A stretch of 64,000 nucleotides of DNA from DASSUW01 sp963835525 (GTDB lineage: Bacteria > Actinomycetota > Thermoleophilia > Solirubrobacterales > Solirubrobacteraceae). The stretch lies in the NCBI GenBank assembly GCA_963835525.1, contig CAWIFM010000003.1, positions 744,001 to 808,000 on the forward strand, read 5' to 3'. Made by a program: the position numbers and the translations under genes. The notes under the pieces were generated by a model. It saw only the letters and a list, made by a program, of their open reading frames with translations. It did no database searches and was not told where the DNA came from. Position 1 is the first letter of the stretch; every line of letters begins with the position of its first letter. This document shows positions 16,350-24,249 of the stretch, piece after piece.

Positions 16350-17384
16350 CTAGGGATTAGCCTGCTCCGGCTGCTCGCCGAGCGTCACCGTGAGGGTACG
16401 CCGTTCGCCGCCGCGCTCGACGATCACACGCACCTCGTCACCCGGGCGGCGCGCGTTCACCACTGCCGAGACGTCGTCCGGGTCTCGCACCGGCTGGTCG
16501 TTGATCTGGACGATCGTGTCCCCTTCGCGAATGCCGGCTTTGGCGGCCGGGCCGCTCGCGATGACGCCTCCCACCGCGGCGCCGCCCTCGGGAGCGGGGC
16601 CGCTGGAGACGCCGAGGAAGGCGCGCTCGGGGTCCTCGCCCTTCTCGAGCGCGGGCAGCGAGCGCTTGATCTCGTCGACCGGGACGGCGAAGCCGACGCC
16701 GCTGTTGGCGCGGCCCCCGTCCGTGCGGATCTGCGAGTTGACGCCGATCACGCGGCCCTGCTCGTCCAGCAGCGGGCCGCCGGAGTTGCCGGGGTTGATG
16801 GCGGCGTCGGTCTGGATGGCGCCGGAGATCGAGAAGCCGTTGGGCGCCTCGATCGTGCGGCCGAGGGCGGACACGATGCCCGCGGTGACCGTGCCGGTGA
16901 GCCCGAACGGGCTGCCGATCGCGATCGCCGGGTCGCCGGGCCGCAGGTCCTCGGAGGCGCCGAGCTGGAGCGGCTGCAGCTCGTCGCCGACCTTGTCGGG
17001 ATCGACCTTGAGCAGCGCGAGGTCGACCGACGGGTCGGTTCCGAGCAGCCTCGCCTCGACCGGCTTGCCGTTCTCGCCGAAGCGCACGCGGTACCCGCTC
17101 GCCGCGGCCTCGACGACGTGGTCGTTGGTGATGATGTGGCCCTCGTCGTCGATGACGAAGCCCGAGCCAGAGCCGGCCTGGCCGGCCTGCACGAACACGA
17201 CGCCGGCGGAGACGCGCTCGTAGAGCGCGGCGACGTCGAGCGCATCGCCGGGCGTCGCGCGCGGCGTCTCGGTCGCGGCGACGGGTGGCTCGGCCTCGTC
17301 GTCGAACGCGCCCGCGAGGGCGAGGACACCGACGACGGCGCCGACCGACACCGCGCCGGCGATGAAGAACAGCAGCCGGCTCAT
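16350..17384 (-). CDS. HtrA/DegP-like membrane serine protease with PDZ domain
   Basis: 344 residues: uncleaved signal anchor (about 3-25), short linker, trypsin-like domain with triad His (TNDHVVEA), Asp (VDLALLKVD) and Ser (GNSGGPLL, about residue 211), then one PDZ domain (about 255-335, VIASGPAAKAGIREGDTIVQIND). This is the PepD/HtrA pattern that degrades or refolds damaged envelope proteins. It starts the MoxR-VWA operon and faces the MprAB-like pair, an arrangement matching the MprAB-PepD link known in mycobacteria. ATG 17384 has no Shine-Dalgarno; CAAAAT 8 bases upstream may be a -10. Confidence 0.92.
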   Translation of the reverse strand: MSRLLFFIAGAVSVGAVVGVLALAGAFDDEAEPPVAATETPRATPGDALDVAALYERVSAGVVFVQAGQAGSGSGFVIDDEGHIITNDHVVEAAASGYRVRFGENGKPVEARLLGTDPSVDLALLKVDPDKVGDELQPLQLGASEDLRPGDPAIAIGSPFGLTGTVTAGIVSALGRTIEAPNGFSISGAIQTDAAINPGNSGGPLLDEQGRVIGVNSQIRTDGGRANSGVGFAVPVDEIKRSLPALEKGEDPERAFLGVSSGPAPEGGAAVGGVIASGPAAKAGIREGDTIVQINDQPVRDPDDVSAVVNARRPGDEVRVIVERGGERRTLTVTLGEQPEQANP

Positions 17385-17470
17385 GCCGGCACATTTTGAG
17401 CGCTCCCCCGTCAGGACGGGATAAAGGCGCTCTTCGGTTGCTCTTATGTTCGCCGCGTCATGATCGGCTC
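17385..17470. promoter_or_regulatory. Divergent promoter region between htrA-like and mprA-like genes
   Basis: 86 bp serve both directions. On the top strand TATGTT (17445-17450) is a good -10 for the response regulator, giving a leader of about 14 nt. On the bottom strand CAAAAT lies just upstream of the protease ATG. GAGCGCTC (17399-17406) is a short perfect palindrome, with related GGCGCTCTT at 17426-17434; these could bind the response regulator. Binding is inference. Confidence 0.4.
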
Positions 17471-18145
17471 ATGCCCCGCGTGCTGGTGGTCGACGACGAG
17501 CCGGCGGTCCGCGTCGCGCTCGAGCGCGCGCTGCGGCTCGAGGCCTACGACGTCGAGCTCGCGGCCGACGGGCGCGAGGCCCTGGAGCGCCTGGCGGCGG
17601 GCGCCCCCGACGCGGTGGTGCTCGACGTGGCGATGCCGCATCTGGACGGGCTCGAGGTGTGCCGCCGGCTGCGCGACGCCGGTGACCGCACGCCGGTCCT
17701 GATGCTGACCGCGCGCGACGCCGTCGACGACCGCGTGGCGGGCCTCGATGCGGGCGCCGACGACTACCTCGTCAAGCCGTTCGCGCTGAAGGAGCTCAAG
17801 GCGCGGCTGCGCGCGCTGCTGCGGCGGACCGGCCCGGCCGGCGAGGGGCCGCTGCGGTTCGCCGACCTCGTGCTCGACCCGGTCTCGTACGAGGTCCACC
17901 GCGGCGAGCGCCCGATCGAGCTCTCGCGCACCGAGTTCCACCTGCTCGCGCTGTTCCTCGAGCACCCTCGGCAGGTCCTCTCGCGCGGCCAGATCTTCGA
18001 CCGCGTGTGGGGCTACGACTTCGGGACCGGCTCGAACGCGCTCGGCGTCTACGTCGGCTACCTGCGGCGCAAGACCGAGGCCGGCGGCGAGCCGCGGCTG
18101 CTGCACACGGTGCGCGGCGTCGGCTACGTGCTCAAGGAAGCCTGA
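17471..18145 (+). CDS. OmpR/PhoB-family response regulator, MprA-like
   Basis: 224 residues. The receiver domain has the acidic pair in VVDDEPA, phospho-acceptor Asp in VVLDVAMP (about residue 51), Thr in MLTARD and Lys in YLVKPF (about 101). The C-terminal winged helix runs from about 128 with LSRTEFHLLALFLEHP and HTVRGVGYVLKEA. ATG 17471 is used because it starts the receiver fold; an upstream ATG adds an unlikely tail. Its stop overlaps the kinase start by one base (TGATG). Likely partner of the next gene, and probable regulator of the facing HtrA-MoxR operon. Confidence 0.92.
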   Translation: MPRVLVVDDEPAVRVALERALRLEAYDVELAADGREALERLAAGAPDAVVLDVAMPHLDGLEVCRRLRDAGDRTPVLMLTARDAVDDRVAGLDAGADDYLVKPFALKELKARLRALLRRTGPAGEGPLRFADLVLDPVSYEVHRGERPIELSRTEFHLLALFLEHPRQVLSRGQIFDRVWGYDFGTGSNALGVYVGYLRRKTEAGGEPRLLHTVRGVGYVLKEA

Positions 18146-19422
18146 TGCCGCTGCGGCGGCGCATGGCGGTGGCCACCGCGCTGGCGGTGGGAGTCGCGGT
18201 GCTCCTGGCTGCCGCGATCGCCTACGCGGTCGTGCGTAACGAGCTCCGCGGCCAGGTCGACGAGCAGCTGAGCGCCCAGGGCGCGCTCGTCGACCGGGTC
18301 GACTTCCGGCTCCGCGGCCTCGGCCGCGGGCGGGGCGGCTTCGAGGGACCGCCGCCCGGCTTCCCGGCGCTCCCGGCGCGCCTGGGCGGCTCGGCCGACT
18401 ACGTGCAGGTCAGCCCGGTGGACGTCGAGCGGCCCGAGTTCGCCGACGCCGAGCTCGACGGCGATCACGTGCGCGTGCTGACGGTGCCGCTCGAGCGCGG
18501 CGGATCCATCCAGCTCGCGCGCTCGCTGGAGTCGACCGACGACGTGCTCGCCCGCCTGCGCTGGGTGCTGCTCGCGCTGGTCCTCGGCGGCATCGCGCTG
18601 GCGGCGGCGCTCGGCCGGCTCGCCGCCCGCCACCTCGTCGCGCCGGTCGTGCGCGTCACCGAGGCGGCGCGCCACATCGAGGAGACCGAGGACCTCGGGC
18701 GCCGGATCGAAGTCGCGAGCACCGACGAAGTCGGTCAGCTCGCGGCCCGCTTCAACGCGATGCTCGACACGCTGGAGGGCTCGATCGCGGCCCAGCGCCA
18801 GCTCGTGGCCGACGCCTCGCACGAGCTGCGCACGCCGGTCACCTCGCTGCGCACCAACATCGAGGTGCTGGCCGAGAACCGGCTCGACGGCGCCGAGCGC
18901 AAGCGGCTGGTGGCCGACGTGCAGGCCCAGGCCGAGGAGCTCAGCGCGCTGGTCGCCGACCTGATCGAGCTCGCGCGTGGCGACCAGCCGAGCCCGGTGC
19001 CCGAGGACGTGCGGCTCGATGCGCTGGTCGCCGAGGCGGTCGAGCGCGCCCGCCGCCACGCGCCCGGCGTGGCGTTCGAGACCTCGCTCGAGCCGGCCGT
19101 GGTCGACGGCGTCCCCGACCGCCTCGCACGCGCGGTCAACAACCTGCTCGACAACGCCGCCCGCCACGGCCGCACCGTCACGGTGTCGTGCGACCCCTCG
19201 GGCATCCGCGTCCGCGACGACGGCGGCGGCATCGCCCCGGAAGACCTCCCGCACATCTTCGACCGCTTCTACCGCGGCGCCGACGCCCGCGGCCGGCCGG
19301 GCACCGGCCTCGGCCTCGCCATCGTCCGCCAGGTCGCCGAGCAGCACGGCGGCACGGTCAGCGCGTCAAGCGACAGCCACGAAACCGTGTTCGAACTGCG
19401 CATTGAGGGTCAGACCCCTTGA
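18145..19422 (+). CDS. Sensor histidine kinase, MprB-like
   Basis: 425-residue membrane kinase: helix 1 (about 9-28), extracytoplasmic loop of about 100 residues with a Gly/Pro-rich stretch, helix 2 (about 133-152), HAMP, then HisKA with phospho-His in DASHELRTPVTSL (about 229), and HATPase with N-box NNLLDNAARHG, G1 DDGGGI and G2 GTGLGLAIV. Start ATG 18145 overlaps the regulator stop. The stop codon is provided by the palindrome at 19403-19453: the last residues IEGQTP are read from it. Senses an envelope signal; ligand unknown. Confidence 0.92.
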   Translation: MPLRRRMAVATALAVGVAVLLAAAIAYAVVRNELRGQVDEQLSAQGALVDRVDFRLRGLGRGRGGFEGPPPGFPALPARLGGSADYVQVSPVDVERPEFADAELDGDHVRVLTVPLERGGSIQLARSLESTDDVLARLRWVLLALVLGGIALAAALGRLAARHLVAPVVRVTEAARHIEETEDLGRRIEVASTDEVGQLAARFNAMLDTLEGSIAAQRQLVADASHELRTPVTSLRTNIEVLAENRLDGAERKRLVADVQAQAEELSALVADLIELARGDQPSPVPEDVRLDALVAEAVERARRHAPGVAFETSLEPAVVDGVPDRLARAVNNLLDNAARHGRTVTVSCDPSGIRVRDDGGGIAPEDLPHIFDRFYRGADARGRPGTGLGLAIVRQVAEQHGGTVSASSDSHETVFELRIEGQTP

Positions 19423-19453
19423 GTCGCCGCGACTGAAGGGGTCAGACCCTCAA
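19403..19453. repeat. 51-base palindrome that ends two convergent genes (REP-like, terminator)
   Basis: TTGAGGGTCAGACCCCTT (19403-19420) and AAGGGGTCAGACCCTCAA (19436-19453) are inverted repeats with one mismatch, and the spacer itself pairs (AGTCG-CCG-CGACT). Each arm is also palindromic around GGGTC-A-GACCC. It encodes the last codons and stop of the kinase on the top strand and LLRV-stop of the HAD gene on the bottom strand, and should act as a two-way terminator. Confidence 0.7.
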
Positions 19454-20086
19454 CAGAGCGGCGGGGAGGTCTGCGGGTGAGGCGATGATGGGGTTGGCGC
19501 CCGCGGCGCGGAGCTCCGCCTCGTCGCCGATGCCCCAGAGGACGCCGACGCAGCGGATGCCGTTGGCGCGGGCGGCCTCGGCGTCGTGGCTGCGGTCGCC
19601 CACGAGCGGTGCGTCGGCGCCGGGCGCCAGCCCCAGCGCCTCGAGGGCGCGGCGGACCGTGGTGGTCTTGACCTCCTCGGGGGCGTCGAGCTCCGGGCCG
19701 CAGACGGCGGTCAGCGACGGCGACAACCCGAGGCGCTCGCACAGCGGCTCGGCGAAGGCTCGCGGCTTGGTGGTCGCCACCGCCACCGGCACCTGCGTGG
19801 CGACGGCGGCGAGCGCCTCGGCCGCGCCCGGGACGACCGTCGTCTCCTCGAGCGACGACCACACGTAGCGCTCGCGGTAGGCAGCCAGGCACGCGCCGAC
19901 CCGCTCCGGCCCGGCCAGCTCGGCGAACGCGTCGATCAGCGGCGGGCCGATGAAGCGCTCGAGCTCGGCGGCGGGCGGGACCGGCGCACCGGCCTCGCGC
20001 AGCCCGTGCTGGATGCAGCTCGCGATCGCCACCCGCGAGTCGAGCAGCACGCCGTCGAGGTCGAAGAGCACCGCGGACGGGGTCAT
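19442..20086 (-). CDS. HAD-IA phosphatase, phosphoglycolate phosphatase-like
   Basis: 214 residues. Motif I FDLDGVLLDS (residues 8-17), motif II AVATTKP, motif III Lys in PEEVKTTT, motif IV LVGDRSHDAEAA. Shape and length fit Gph/phosphoglycolate or pyrophosphatase PpaX-like enzymes; the substrate is not fixed by sequence. ATG 20086 overlaps the gpsA stop (ATGA), so the phosphatase may share a role in glycerol-3-phosphate or repair of toxic phosphates. The C-terminal LLRV comes from the palindrome at 19403-19453, so the original terminus may have been altered. Confidence 0.82.
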   Translation of the reverse strand: MTPSAVLFDLDGVLLDSRVAIASCIQHGLREAGAPVPPAAELERFIGPPLIDAFAELAGPERVGACLAAYRERYVWSSLEETTVVPGAAEALAAVATQVPVAVATTKPRAFAEPLCERLGLSPSLTAVCGPELDAPEEVKTTTVRRALEALGLAPGADAPLVGDRSHDAEAARANGIRCVGVLWGIGDEAELRAAGANPIIASPADLPAALLRV

Positions 20087-21165
20087 TGGCGCATGCGCGT
20101 GCGCAGCCGCCACCACCAGCGCCGCCAGGCCGCGCCGCTGTCGAACCGCGCCGGCGGCGGGACGGTGGCCCGCACCTGGGCGACCCAGTCGTCGAGCGGC
20201 AGCTCGCCGGCGATCAGGCGGTTCAGCGCGTGGGTGACCGGCGCCTCGATGTCGGCCGCCGCCAGCGCGGCCGCCAGCAGCGGGACCATGTCGAGCGACT
20301 CGACGGCCTGGCCGATCCGCTCGGGGATCTCGCTCGCGGGAATCCCGTCGGCCAACAGCTCGCCCGCGCGCCGGTTGCGGCTCTGAGGCGCCAATGCGGT
20401 GGCCACCAGGTCGCCGGTGCCGGCCAGCCCGATCATCGACTCCGGGCGCGCTCCCTGGCGCTCGGCGAAGCGCCACACCTCGAGGAAGATGTGGCCGGCC
20501 GCCGCGCCCGCCGCGTTGAGGCCCTGCGCCTCGGTGGCGCCCGCGGCCAGCGCGGCCGCGTTCTTGGCCACCCCGGAGAGCTCGACGCCGACCGGATCGC
20601 CCGACTGCTCGCACACCACGCCCGCGCGCATGAAGACGGCGGCGATCGTGGCGGCCAGCGTCGCGTCCACGCTTGCCGCCACCAGCCCCGCCCCCTCGGT
20701 GACCATCTCGCGCGCATGCGCGGGCCCGCCCACACACGCGACCCGGCTCGCCCCGAGCGCGTTCGAGAGCAGCGTGGTCGGTGCCAGGCCCTCGGGCGGC
20801 ACGAGCCCCTTGGCGAGCGAGATCACCGGCGTCCGGCGTCCCAGCCCGGCCCGCCCGAGGCCGGCGATCACCTCGTCGAGCCCGCGCGAGGGGACGCCGA
20901 GGAAGACGTAGTCCGCCCGCCCGAGCCCGCCCTGGATCGACTCGATCCGCAGGTCGCGCGGCAGCTCCACCTCGGGCAGGTACTCGCGGTTCTCGCGGTC
21001 GCGCTCGAGCCGCTCGCACTGCTCGGGCGTGCGGGCCTGGAGCGTCGTGCGGAAGCCGCCGCGGGCGAGCAGGACGGCGGTCGCGGTGCCGAACGAACCG
21101 GCTCCGATGACGACCGCGCGACGGGATCCGGGCGACGGCAGCGAGAGATGGGGCCGTGGCGGCAT
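20083..21165 (-). CDS. gpsA: NAD(P)-dependent glycerol-3-phosphate dehydrogenase
   Basis: Reduces dihydroxyacetone phosphate to sn-glycerol-3-phosphate for phospholipid synthesis. Rossmann motif VIGAGSFGTATAVLLA (from about residue 19), SLAKGL, GGPAHAREM (family GGPSxAxE), catalytic Lys in LSGVAKNAAALAAG, and GLAGTGDLVAT. 360 residues from ATG 21165; a longer frame to 21225 adds a low-complexity leader with no homology expected. C-terminal Arg/Trp-rich tail (WRRWWWRLRTRMRQ) is unusual. It connects metabolically with the dha operon, whose product is dihydroxyacetone phosphate, but is not near it. Confidence 0.92.
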   Translation of the reverse strand: MPPRPHLSLPSPGSRRAVVIGAGSFGTATAVLLARGGFRTTLQARTPEQCERLERDRENREYLPEVELPRDLRIESIQGGLGRADYVFLGVPSRGLDEVIAGLGRAGLGRRTPVISLAKGLVPPEGLAPTTLLSNALGASRVACVGGPAHAREMVTEGAGLVAASVDATLAATIAAVFMRAGVVCEQSGDPVGVELSGVAKNAAALAAGATEAQGLNAAGAAAGHIFLEVWRFAERQGARPESMIGLAGTGDLVATALAPQSRNRRAGELLADGIPASEIPERIGQAVESLDMVPLLAAALAAADIEAPVTHALNRLIAGELPLDDWVAQVRATVPPPARFDSGAAWRRWWWRLRTRMRQ

Positions 21166-21227
21166 CGGGCTATGATGCCGACAAGGGCGCCTCGGGAGGG
21201 CGCCGGACGAAAGGCGGGAGGGCACCT

Positions 21228-22748
21228 ATGCGCGCACTACGCGTGCGTCATCTATTCATCGCGGCGCTGATGGTCGGCGCCGTAGCCATGCTGCCGGCCA
21301 GCGCCGGCGCGCACCCCGAGGCGTGCGCCGAAGTGAGCGCGATCACCGGCGGCCCATCGGCCGAGTGGCTCGCGGACTGGACGACCGAGAACGAGGGCTG
21401 CATCAGCCAGGCAGCCCAGAGCGGCTTCGACGACTCGGCCGCCGAGCTCGCGGCCGGCCAAACCGACGGGACCGACAACCTGTCGTTGCTCTACAGCAAG
21501 CCGAAGCCCGCGGGGCATGAGGTGGAGGCCGACTTCAACTCGGACGTCGCGTTCGAGGACGGCTATGCGTATGTCGGCAACTACGACGGCTTCCAGGTCT
21601 GGGACGTGCGCGACGGCCAGGAGCCGGCGCTCGCGCGGACCGTCCTGTGCCCGGGATCGCAGAACGACGTCACGGTCAACGACGGCATCCTTGTCACGTC
21701 GACCGACTCGCGTCGTACGAACGACTCGTGCGCCAGCACGGCGACCACCACGCCGGCGGATCCGTCGACGTGGGAGGGCCTGAAGATCTGGGACGTGCGC
21801 AATCCGTACGACCCGGTGCTCGTGAAGTCGGTCCGCACGGACTGCGGCTCGCACACCCACACCGTGCTCCCCGAGCGCGACCGCCTGATCATCTACGTGC
21901 AGTCCTACGACGTCGCCGCCGGACGCTACCTGTGCGACGACGAGTCGCAGACCGGGCACGACCAGATCTCGATCGTGTCGATCCCGAAGGCCAATCCGAA
22001 CGCGGCGCGGGTCGTCGCCGAGCCGAAGCTGTGGGCGGACGGCGGCAACGACGGCACGAGCGGCACGCTGCGCAAGACCACCGGCTGCCACGACATCACC
22101 GTCTACCAGGAGCAGGGCCTCGCGGCCGGCGCGTGCACCGGTCAGGGCGTGATCTTCGACATCCGCAACCCGGTCCGCCCGAAGGTGCTGGCGAACATCG
22201 AGGACACGAACTTCGCGTTCTGGCACAGCGCCACGATCAGCAACGACGGCAAGCGCGTGCTGTTCACCGACGAGCTCGGCGGCGGCAGCGCGGCCACGTG
22301 CAACCCGACGGTCGGCCAGCGCAAGGGCGCCGACGCCGTCTACGACATCACCGACCCGAGCCACCCGCGATTCCTGAGCTACTTCAAGATCCCGCGGACG
22401 CAGAACAACTCCGAGAACTGCGTGGCTCACAACGGGAACCTGATCCCGAACAAGAAGGGCCGTGACATCCTGATCCAGTCCTGGTACCAGGGCGGCGTCT
22501 CGGTGATCGACTGGACGAAGCCGAACAAGGTCAAGGAGCTCGCCTGGTTTGACCGCGGCCCGTACGGCACCACCGTGCCGCCGGGCCCGCTTGCCGGGTT
22601 CTGGTCGTCGTACTTCTACAACGGCTACATCTACGGCTCCGAGATCCAGCGCGGCTTCGACGTGTTCAAGCTCGACGATCCCAAGATCAAGGGCTCGGAC
22701 AAGTTCCACTACGACACGCTGAACGCGCAGACGCAGACGCGCTTCTAA
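21228..22748 (+). CDS. Secreted LVIVD-repeat (beta-propeller) protein
   Basis: 506 residues with a signal peptide (about 1-27, MRALRVRHLFIAALMVGAVA then ASAGAH). The mature part holds degenerate LVIVD-type blades such as YAYVGNYDGFQVWDVRDG, LKIWDVRNPYDP, GVIFDIRNPVRPK, DAVYDITDPSHPRF and GVSVIDWTKPNKVK, each ending in xxDVxxPxxP. Several Cys pairs suggest disulphides outside the cell. GGGAGG 7-12 bases upstream supports ATG 21228. Function of these proteins, common in this lineage, is unknown. Downstream hairpin 22760-22790 is its likely terminator. A decayed relative lies at 56450-57106. Confidence 0.8.
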   Translation: MRALRVRHLFIAALMVGAVAMLPASAGAHPEACAEVSAITGGPSAEWLADWTTENEGCISQAAQSGFDDSAAELAAGQTDGTDNLSLLYSKPKPAGHEVEADFNSDVAFEDGYAYVGNYDGFQVWDVRDGQEPALARTVLCPGSQNDVTVNDGILVTSTDSRRTNDSCASTATTTPADPSTWEGLKIWDVRNPYDPVLVKSVRTDCGSHTHTVLPERDRLIIYVQSYDVAAGRYLCDDESQTGHDQISIVSIPKANPNAARVVAEPKLWADGGNDGTSGTLRKTTGCHDITVYQEQGLAAGACTGQGVIFDIRNPVRPKVLANIEDTNFAFWHSATISNDGKRVLFTDELGGGSAATCNPTVGQRKGADAVYDITDPSHPRFLSYFKIPRTQNNSENCVAHNGNLIPNKKGRDILIQSWYQGGVSVIDWTKPNKVKELAWFDRGPYGTTVPPGPLAGFWSSYFYNGYIYGSEIQRGFDVFKLDDPKIKGSDKFHYDTLNAQTQTRF

Positions 22749-22752
22749 GCGC

Positions 22753-23760
22753 TCAGGCCAGGCCCTCGGCAAGCTCCTTGCCGAGGGCCTCGCCGGCCGC
22801 CTCGAGCTGGCGCACGTCGGTCGCCTCGATCACCCGCATGAGGTCGATCATGCGCTTGCCGAAGGGGTCGAGCGCGTCGGTGCCGACGATCGCGTGCAGC
22901 GGCACGCCCGCCTGACGGGCGCGGGTGCCGATCTCGCCGACGAGCTTGCCCTGCAGGGTCTGCTCGTCGAGCTTGCCCTCGCCGGTGATCACCGCGCGGC
23001 TGGCACGCATGCGAGTGTCGAAGTCGAGCGCGTCGAGCACCCAGGGCGCGCCCGGCTCGAGCGTGGCGCGGTGCACGGCCCACAGGCCGCCCGACAGGCC
23101 GCCGGCGCAGCCGGTCATCGGCTCGCCGCGCGGGTCGCGCGGCCAGCTCGCCGCGAGCTGCTCGAGGCGCTTCTCCAGGCGCTTCACCATCGCGGCGTCG
23201 GCGCCCTTCTGCGGCCCGAACACCTTCGGCGCGTGCTCGAACGGCGTGCGGACGTCGCACAGCACGACCAGGCGGGCGCCGCCGAGGCCGCCGGCCTCCT
23301 CGATCGCCTCCAGCGCCCCGGCGCCGCCGTCCGTGGTCGCCGAGCCGCCGACCGCGACCACGATCACCTGCGCGCCTGCGGCAGCGGCGGAGGCGATCAG
23401 CTCGCCGGTGCCGTACGTGGAGGCGGCCCAGGCGTCGCGCTCGTCCTCGGCCACCAGGCCGAGCCCGCTCGCGGTCGCGGTCTCCACGATCGCCGTGCCG
23501 CCGTCCTCCACCAGCGCGAAGCAGCCGCGCAGGTCGCGGCCCAGCGGGTCGTGGGCGTCCGCCGCCACCACCTCGCCCCCGAGGCCGGGCAGCAGCGCGT
23601 CCATGGTGCCCTCGCCGCCGTCGGCCACCGGGCACAGGTCGGGCGGCATGAGGCCGGCGCGCTCGAGGCCGCGGCCGATCGCGCCGGCGACCTCCGAGGC
23701 GCGCATCGTGCCCTTGAACGAGTCGGGAGCGACGAGGATCGGGCGCTCGGGGAGGGTCAT
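22753..23760 (-). CDS. glxK: Glycerate kinase (GK-I family)
   Basis: Phosphorylates D-glycerate, linking glyoxylate or serine breakdown to glycolysis. 335 residues; ILVAPDSFKGTMRASEVA at the N-terminus, PVADGGEGTMDAL, YGTGELI, VGGSATTDGGAGAL (nucleotide region) and ITGEGKLDEQTLQGK are the family blocks. ATG 23760 is preferred over GTG 23766. The start is 43 bp from the divergent HxlR-type gene, which could regulate it. The last codons form the perfect hairpin 22760-22790. Confidence 0.92.
   Translation of the reverse strand: MTLPERPILVAPDSFKGTMRASEVAGAIGRGLERAGLMPPDLCPVADGGEGTMDALLPGLGGEVVAADAHDPLGRDLRGCFALVEDGGTAIVETATASGLGLVAEDERDAWAASTYGTGELIASAAAAGAQVIVVAVGGSATTDGGAGALEAIEEAGGLGGARLVVLCDVRTPFEHAPKVFGPQKGADAAMVKRLEKRLEQLAASWPRDPRGEPMTGCAGGLSGGLWAVHRATLEPGAPWVLDALDFDTRMRASRAVITGEGKLDEQTLQGKLVGEIGTRARQAGVPLHAIVGTDALDPFGKRMIDLMRVIEATDVRQLEAAGEALGKELAEGLA
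22760..22790. terminator. Perfect 14-bp hairpin inside the 3' end of glxK, two-way terminator
   Basis: AGGCCCTCGGCAAG (22760-22773), loop CTC, CTTGCCGAGGGCCT (22777-22790): no mismatch. It lies 12 bases after the stop of the convergent LVIVD gene and within the last 13 codons of glycerate kinase. There is no U-tract, which is common in high-GC actinobacteria. Confidence 0.6.
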
Positions 23761-23802
23761 CGACACAGTCTCGCGCCTCGGGACATGTCACCATCGATCG
23801 CC

Positions 23803-24249
23803 ATGGCAAGCACCACCGAGCCCATCAATCTGCGGGCGTCCGACGACGAGACGTTGCAGGCTCTCCAGGCGGCCGTCGGAGTGCTCGCCGCCAAGTGGAG
23901 CGTCGTCGTGCTCACCCGGCTCGCCGAGGGGACCCATCGCTTCAACGAGCTGCTGCGCCAGATCGACGGCGTATCGCGCCGCATGCTCAGCGCCACGCTG
24001 CGCCAGCTGGAGCGCGACGGGCTCGTGGAGCGCCACGTGTACGCACGCGTGCCGGCGCGCGTGGAGTACGAGCTGTCGCCGGTCGGCGAGCACCTGCTGG
24101 TGGCGCTCGTCCCGCTCGCCGGCTGGGGCCTCGAGCACCAGATCGACGTCTCGAACGCGCGCGAGCACTTCGACCGCTTGCAGCGCTGGCGGTCGGAGGG
24201 CGACGTGATCAAGGCCCGTTCGCAGGCCGATTCTCGAAGAATTGTCTAA
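23803..24249 (+). CDS. HxlR-family winged-helix regulator
   Basis: 148 residues with the HxlR pattern: VLAAKWSVVVLTRLAEGTHRFNELLR, then recognition helix GVSRRMLSATLRQLERDGLV, and the wing VPARVEYELSPVG. These proteins usually sense redox or electrophile stress, often through an early Cys, but none is visible here, so the signal is unclear. ATG 23803 is used; ATG 23785 in the same frame would add six residues. The stop TAA overlaps the LuxR-type gene stop (bases CTAA, 24246-24249). Divergent from glycerate kinase. Confidence 0.85.
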   Translation: MASTTEPINLRASDDETLQALQAAVGVLAAKWSVVVLTRLAEGTHRFNELLRQIDGVSRRMLSATLRQLERDGLVERHVYARVPARVEYELSPVGEHLLVALVPLAGWGLEHQIDVSNAREHFDRLQRWRSEGDVIKARSQADSRRIV

